From: Antedon mediterranea
Taxonomy: Eukaryota > Echinodermata > Crinoidea > Comatulida > Antedonidae
Reading direction: 5' to 3'
DNA: 64,000 nt
NCBI RefSeq assembly: GCF_964355755.1
Contig: NC_092678.1
Span: 17,086,922-17,150,921, forward strand
Both the position numbers and the translations under genes were made by a program. The number at the start of each line of letters is the position of its first letter. The first letter of the stretch is position 1. Shown in pieces: positions 58,601 through 64,000 of this stretch. Below the pieces are notes generated by a model. It did no database searches. It saw only the letters and a list, made by a program, of their open reading frames with translations, and was not told where the DNA came from.

Positions 58601-59030
58601 GATAACGCTAATAATGTACCTACCACCACATTAGGTAACCGATGCGCCCCCATTATGACACGTGCGAATAAAGAAAAATAATTGCTATTCAACCGGACGG
58701 AGGGATAGGTAACCGATGCCTCTCTTAATAACATTATTTTTTATTTAATAACATTTACTAATAATGATAATAATAATTTGCTAAAACAAACGAATACAAG
58801 TAGGTCTATCATTACACACAATACAACTACATACAGGAGCTTGTGTTAAAATAAAGGTTTAGTGATCAATAAAAATCAAACAAAAACAGGCATATTATAT
58901 TATTTTAGTTTTGGATGAATATTCTGTCTTTGCAAAAAGTAAAAATGAAATGATGTGACAAAAAGTGTAGTTACATTACAAAGAAAATATACTATTTTCA
59001 AAAGTATGATAAACAACAGAAAGCACTCAC

Positions 59031-59102
59031 AGTTCTGTCAACGATGTCAAACCATCAAACACGTTTTCTGATATTGTAGTTATTCTGTTACTGCCCAACC
59101 AC
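59031..59102 (-). CDS. Gene A LRR exon (72 bp)
   Basis: Phase 2-2 exon with TTTCCAG acceptor and CT-GTGAGT donor, encoding WLGSNRITTISENVFDG then LTSLTEL. It is nearly identical to the exon at 60.0 kb, with 1-kb spacing, so the pair arose by recent duplication. Confidence 0.75.
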
Positions 59103-60008
59103 CTGGAAATCGTGAAAAAATGCATTAAATAAGTATATATACAGTACCAAAGGATAGTACGATAAAAAACAATTATTTTTTTTAATTTGTAAATACAGAA
59201 AAATATAACAACAAATATCTTATTGTGCAAACAGAGGCCAAAAAAAGCTTATGTCTATTAGGCGTGTCACTCCAGCAGTGAAAACATTACAGGGTAGGCC
59301 TATTACAAGGACATAAAAATATTTGTTTAATGTTACTTTAGCTCGTATTATCATTAGTTGCATGTTTTAGCTGTTTTTCTTTAACTGCTTTTACATGATA
59401 TAAAGATATTACATTTGATCGTATTACACATGAAACAGACATATTCCGTAGAAGTATTAATTCCTAAAATAAAATAATTGTTTTTATGAGGCATAGCGTT
59501 AAACTGACGTTTTTATGAGAGGAAGATATATAATATTTGTTCCTCGTGCACAATAAGCTTATTACAACACTATTACACTAAAGCATAAAGTTACACTTAA
59601 CTGTGCCTTAACACCGTTTAATAGTTCACCCGATACAAAATTCTGATTTGTCAAAATTTCTTTAAAAAAAAATCTGACAAATATAAACATGAAGAAATAA
59701 AAGCAATGTCATAAGGACGAGTTCTCGAACGATTCTCTCATGCTCATTGCTATTAAACCGGACGGAGGGATAGGTAACCGATGCCTCTCTTAATAACATT
59801 ATTTTTTATTTAATAACATTTACTAGTTTAGTTGGTTTAGTGATCAATAAAAATCAAACAAAAACAGGCATATTATATTATTTTAGTTTTGGATGAATAT
59901 TCTGTCTTTGCAAAGAGTAAAAATGAAATGATGTGACAAAAAGTGTGGTTACATTACAAAGAAAATATACTATTTTCAAAAGTATGATAAACAATAGAAA
60001 GCACTCAC

Positions 60009-60080
60009 AGCCCTGTCAATGATGTCAAACCATCAAACACGTTTTCTGATATTGTAGTTATTTTGTTACTGCCCAACCCT
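60009..60080 (-). CDS. Gene A LRR exon (72 bp), most upstream in the window
   Basis: Phase 2-2 exon with TTTTCAG acceptor and CT-GTGAGT donor, encoding GLGSNKITTISENVFDG then LTSLTGL. The LRRNT and any CUB or signal exons of gene A should lie beyond position 64000. Confidence 0.75.
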
Positions 60081-60099
60081 CTGAAAATTGTGAAAAAAT

Positions 60100-62171
60100 G
60101 CATTAAATAAGTATATAAATACAGTACCAAAGGATAGTACGATAAAAAAAAATTATTTTTTAAATTTGTAAATACAAAAAAATATAACAACAAATATCTT
60201 ATTGTGCAAACAGAGGCCAAAAAAAGCTTATGTCTATTAGGCGTGTCACTCCAGCAGTGAAAACATTACAGGGTAGGCCTATATACAAGGACATAAAAAT
60301 GTTTGTTTAATGTTACTTTAGCTCGTATTATCATTAGTTGCATGTTTTAGCTGTTTTTCTTTAACTGCTTTTACATGATATAACTATGTTTTATCTAGAT
60401 TTACTGTAAATATGTTGTAATTTCTTTAATATCTACGATACAATACAACCGTTAAATGACGATGATCCATGTATTCTGCTATGTTTTTATTTTTCATTAT
60501 GGCCGCCGATATTGCTACAGTAACTGAATTAAATAGTCTTGAGTTCGCATAAACAATGTCAAAATAGAAAAAATCAAAAAGAGCAAAACGAAAGATATTA
60601 CATTTGATCGTATTACACATGAAACAGACATATTCCGTAGAAGTATTAATTCCTACAATAAAATAATTGTTTTTATGAGGCATAGCGTTAAACTGACGTT
60701 TTCATGAGAGGAAGATATACAATATTTGTTCCTCGTGCACAATAAGCTTATTACAACACTATTACACTAAAGCATAAAGTTACACTTAACTGTGCCTTAA
60801 CACCGTTTAATAGTTCAACCGATACAACATTCTGATTTGTCCAAATTTCTTTTTTAAAAAATCTGACAAATATAAACATGAAGAAATAAAAAGCAATGTC
60901 ATTAATATACATCAGACTTAAGAATAATGACATCAATTTTCGATAATCATAAGGACGAGTTCTCGAATGATTCTCTCATTTGTGCCGATGGAATTGATAT
61001 TTCCTAAGTTTACCTAACTACGGAGGAATAGATGCCTCAAATAATAACGTTTTCATGCATGAGAGGAAGATATATAGCATTTGTTCCCCGTCAACACTAT
61101 TTCAAATCCCATGAATCGAAACAATATGTCGAGTGTGCCTATTCCTTCTTGTTCTTATTCCTCTTGAGAGGAAGATATATAACATTTGTTCCGCGTGCAA
61201 AATAAGCTTATAACACTATTGTAGATTATACGTGAATCGAAACAATTATGTTGAGTGTGCCTATTCCTTCTTGTGTTACTGTGGACAACCGCATAGAGAA
61301 ACTTTAACATTAACGCCATGCGTCTGGATTGTCTGTGATTTTAAACGATTGTCAATGCTATCTCGACATATGACAATTATTTCTATTTGGTAATACAGAA
61401 TCTCAAATGTATCACATGTGGTTCTTGTATCATTAGGTTAAGAATAAACATTTATAATAATTATATAATTTCTCATTTAATAAAACATACCAGTTATACA
61501 ACAAACTACGTACAGGAGCTCGAGCTTGTGTTAAATTAGTACATATTTTTTATCATTTATATTAAGAATACATTAATCATAATGTTTAATGATGCTGTAA
61601 TATCGAATGTTAATGTTACTTGAGAAATCGAGATAGAATACCGATAATCAGGTGTGTTAGACCAGAATACGTTACTCCTGCTTAAAATGGAGGTCTTTGC
61701 TTTCACCACGTTCTGAAATGTGCCTGTAAGATTATGTTAGGCAAAAACAATACCGTGTATACCTAATAGCGGCCTGGTGAGACCTATGTATTGCCTTCGT
61801 TAAATCCTTTCTTAAACTTGTTCCCACTTATACCTTTTAGAGGAATGTTATCCATAGATAAAACCCTAATATACTGCTGATTGGATTCGTCATATTATAA
61901 TTGTAACACAATGTGTCATAAGATCTGTTCGTTATACCATGGTAGTATGTGGTGCAATTAATTAAAGAATTATATGATTTGTAAATATTTTAAACAAAGT
62001 GCAACACAGTGTGACGTATTGTCTGCTACAATATCTAATGATTACACATTTTTAATAATTATGTAATTTCTCATTTAATAAAACATACCAGTTATAATAA
62101 CAAATTACCGTATTAAACGTACAAATCAAAGTATAAAAACAATAAGTATATACAGTACCAACGGAAATTAC
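60100..62171. other. Gene A duplicated intron sequence
   Basis: Copies of the blocks at 46.0-47.2 and 56.0-57.6 kb. No exon recognised. Confidence 0.55.
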
Positions 62172-62176
62172 GATAA

Positions 62177-63496
62177 CTAGATGGTACGCTCGCTTCGCTC
62201 GCGTACCATCTAGGTCGTTCCCACAGATGGTTCTCGAATACACAGTAATTTCAGCGTAACAAAACTGGCGATTTCAAATGTACGTACCGCAGGACTATAG
62301 GCCTATACATTGTCGTTTACAGAAACAAATAAATAGACACGATGATTTATGTAGTCAACTAAAATTAGCACCCTGGGAATTACTTCCGAAGGAGAAACTT
62401 ATCACAAAATGAGTCCAAGTTTTTGATTTGGACTCATTTAAAGAAACCCAATTGGTGTTTTGTATGTAACATTAGGGTTGAGGGATGGGAAAGCGGATAG
62501 GTACAAAGAGGAACAATTTTTAAATATATTCTTTATCCACTCAGTAACGAAATATTTTTTTCATGTTTTATAGGCCTATAAATAATATACCTCTAAATAC
62601 AGTAAAACATTTGCGATTTAATACTTTTTTTATTTTATTTATTTATTTATTTCTTTTAAATATTCATTGTACACTAATTTTCCCCGTGTATGGCAAGAGA
62701 TTCCTAATTATATTAGAGAACATTCTTTATTTAGTTTAGTTAAAACTGTCACTGTCATAATCGATTGAAATATTAAAGTACCATGTCACGATACACCACT
62801 ACGACGTTTATATTTGGTAATTATTAATTAATACAAACGTTGAGAAAGAACTGTCAGTATAAAGTTTATTTGTATATAATAATGTGTTTATATATCTAAC
62901 AGTAGAGCCTATCCACAATCTCGCAAGTTTATTCTCAAAGGGCCCATATATTTACCTACCGTATGTGTTAAACCAAGGGCTAATAAATTTACCTACAGTA
63001 CTTGTGTTAAACCAAACTCTGGCAGACTGAGAGATTGGGATGTTCCATTCATCGCAAATCAATAGATTTGTATAATCGTATATTAAATCTATCAAAATAG
63101 TATTTTTTAAAGAAAATCGGCCTGTCTTCAACATTATGATGGTGTACTCTAGCTGTTCAACCGGTTTTCAGCTATTAAAAACAATTATCGTAGGAGGAGA
63201 TAGGAAAATGCGAAGCCTCCTCGCATTTTTGTGGCGGGTATTTTTCAAGACGGACATCCATTATACAGTGTATACCACGGTCGGAAAACACCCCTATTTG
63301 GGGCAAATCTTGGAACCTAAATTCGTTTTAACCGTCAATAACTTATTATCTAACTTAATTTAATTAGTAAACAGGGTTACATCAGGTGGTTAAAATCAGT
63401 ACCGAAAGTACGAACCAACTTTATATACCATCGAGTAAAAATTATAGAAGTAAGGCGCGATTTACCGAATTTTGCCCTTACGTAAATTTATATATA
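62177..63496 (+). mobile_element. Hairpin-headed element, copy 2 (1320 bp) with 5-bp target duplication
   Basis: Begins with a hairpin whose 13-bp stem is CTAGATGGTACGC...GCGTACCATCTAG (62177-62213). GATAA flanks both sides (62172-62176, 63497-63501). The paralogous intron at 47.27 kb reads ATTACGATAA directly into AAGTATCTATT, an empty site. The interior is the same family as 16168-18060. No conserved protein is seen; superfamily unknown. Confidence 0.65.
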
Positions 63497-63501
63497 GATA
63501 A

Positions 63502-64000
63502 AGTATCTATTTTATTAATTTCGAAATACTAAGAAAAAATAACAAAATGTCTATATTGTGCCAACAGAGGCCAAAAAGGCTTATTTCCAACTAGGCGTGT
63601 CACTCTGACAGTGAAACAATTACAAGGTATAATTGATATAATACTAATTTAATGTTACTTTATCTCGTATTATCATTTCATGTTTTAGCTGTTTTTCATT
63701 AACTGTCTTTGCATGATTATAACAATGTTTTATCTAGATTGACTGTAATCATGTTGTACTTTCCATATCATATGATTTCTCGTATTATCATTATTTGCAT
63801 GTTTTAGCTGTTTTTCATATGATTTCTAGATGTATTTCAATATCTACGATACAATACAACCGTTAAATGACGATGATCCATGTATTCTGCTATATTTTTA
63901 TTTTTCATTATGGCCGCCGATGGTGCTACAGTAACTGAATTAAAGAGACAAAACAATGCCAAAATAGAAAAAACTCAAAAAGAGCAAAAAGAAAGATATT
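63502..64000. other. Gene A duplicated intron sequence at the window edge
   Basis: Copy of 47.27-48.0 kb without the LINE end, ending inside the block with GATGATCCATGTATTCTGCT. No exon. Confidence 0.55.

Larger units (their letters stand above)
42400..64000 (-). repeat. Segmentally duplicated gene A intron/LRR-exon units
   Basis: The same blocks recur in the same orientation. One (GATAACGCTAATA, CGTACCACCACATTAGGT, GGAGGGA) is at 42.5-43.1, 48.7-49.1, 54.9-55.3 and 58.35-58.8 kb. The LRR-exon block is at 45.4, 45.6, 50.3, 55.5, 59.0 and 60.0 kb. A block with GCCAACAGAGGCCA and TTAGGCGTGTCACTC is at 47.3, 55.75, 59.25, 60.2 and 63.55 kb. CGTTAAATGACGATGATCCA is at 46.0, 47.9, 56.0, 60.45 and 63.9 kb, and ACTGCTGATTGGATTCGTCA at 46.97, 57.55 and 61.88 kb. 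Units without inserts are about 2-3.5 kb. They provide internal filled/empty comparisons for transposon insertions. Confidence 0.8.

Overview
The window is AT-rich, intron- and transposon-dominated DNA from an animal. The frequent AGGCCTA words, tRNA-derived SINEs, several non-LTR retrotransposon clades, and extracellular CUB/LRR genes with single-repeat exons suggest an invertebrate deuterostome, most likely an echinoderm. That placement is inference. There are no operons and no CRISPR array, and almost no long open frame belongs to the host.

Host genes. (1) Gene B, minus strand, about 23.84 kb down to at least 5.04 kb and leaving the window at the low end. It has a signal-peptide exon, a CUB exon, an LRR N-cap (LRRNT) exon and four single-LRR exons. 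Every splice site and intron phase joins in frame (1-1, 1-2, then 2-2 repeatedly), so this is the best-supported gene. (2) Gene A, minus strand, upstream of gene B and head-to-tail with it, about 60.1 kb down to 40.25 kb. It has single-LRR exons at 60.0, 59.0, 55.5, 50.3, 45.6, 45.4, 42.2 and 40.95 kb, then a cysteine-rich C-cap exon at 40.3 kb. Four of its LRR exons are decaying: two have lost their splice donor and two are truncated. Its N-terminal exons should lie beyond 64 kb. (3) A probable plus-strand first exon encoding most of an SH3 domain at 25.8 kb. An ambiguous exon-like segment lies at 39.3 kb.

Layout. 0-5 kb: a SINE and a degenerate LINE carrying a SINE. 5-8.4 kb: three copies of a block with an LRR exon, two of them followed by a LINE endonuclease relic. 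8.4-13.2 kb: Helentron-like rolling-circle elements, with a head-to-tail dimer nested in a relative. 13.2-20.4 kb: another endonuclease relic, the fourth LRR exon, a TTAA-flanked MITE and a hairpin-headed element. 20.4-23.9 kb: the 5' exons of gene B. 24-34 kb: MITEs, the SH3 exon and LINE pieces of at least three kinds. 34-40 kb: mostly featureless AT-rich DNA and a minisatellite. 40-64 kb: gene A, whose introns are segmental duplications about 2-3.5 kb long.

Because the gene A introns are paralogous, many transposons can be delimited base by base by comparing filled and empty copies inside the window. These include a 4.1-kb inverted-repeat element that itself carries a 55-bp hAT-like element. 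The main biological signal is a pair of tandem CUB/LRR-type genes whose 72-bp phase-2 LRR exons are amplified, and in gene A partly eroded, by intron-plus-exon duplication.
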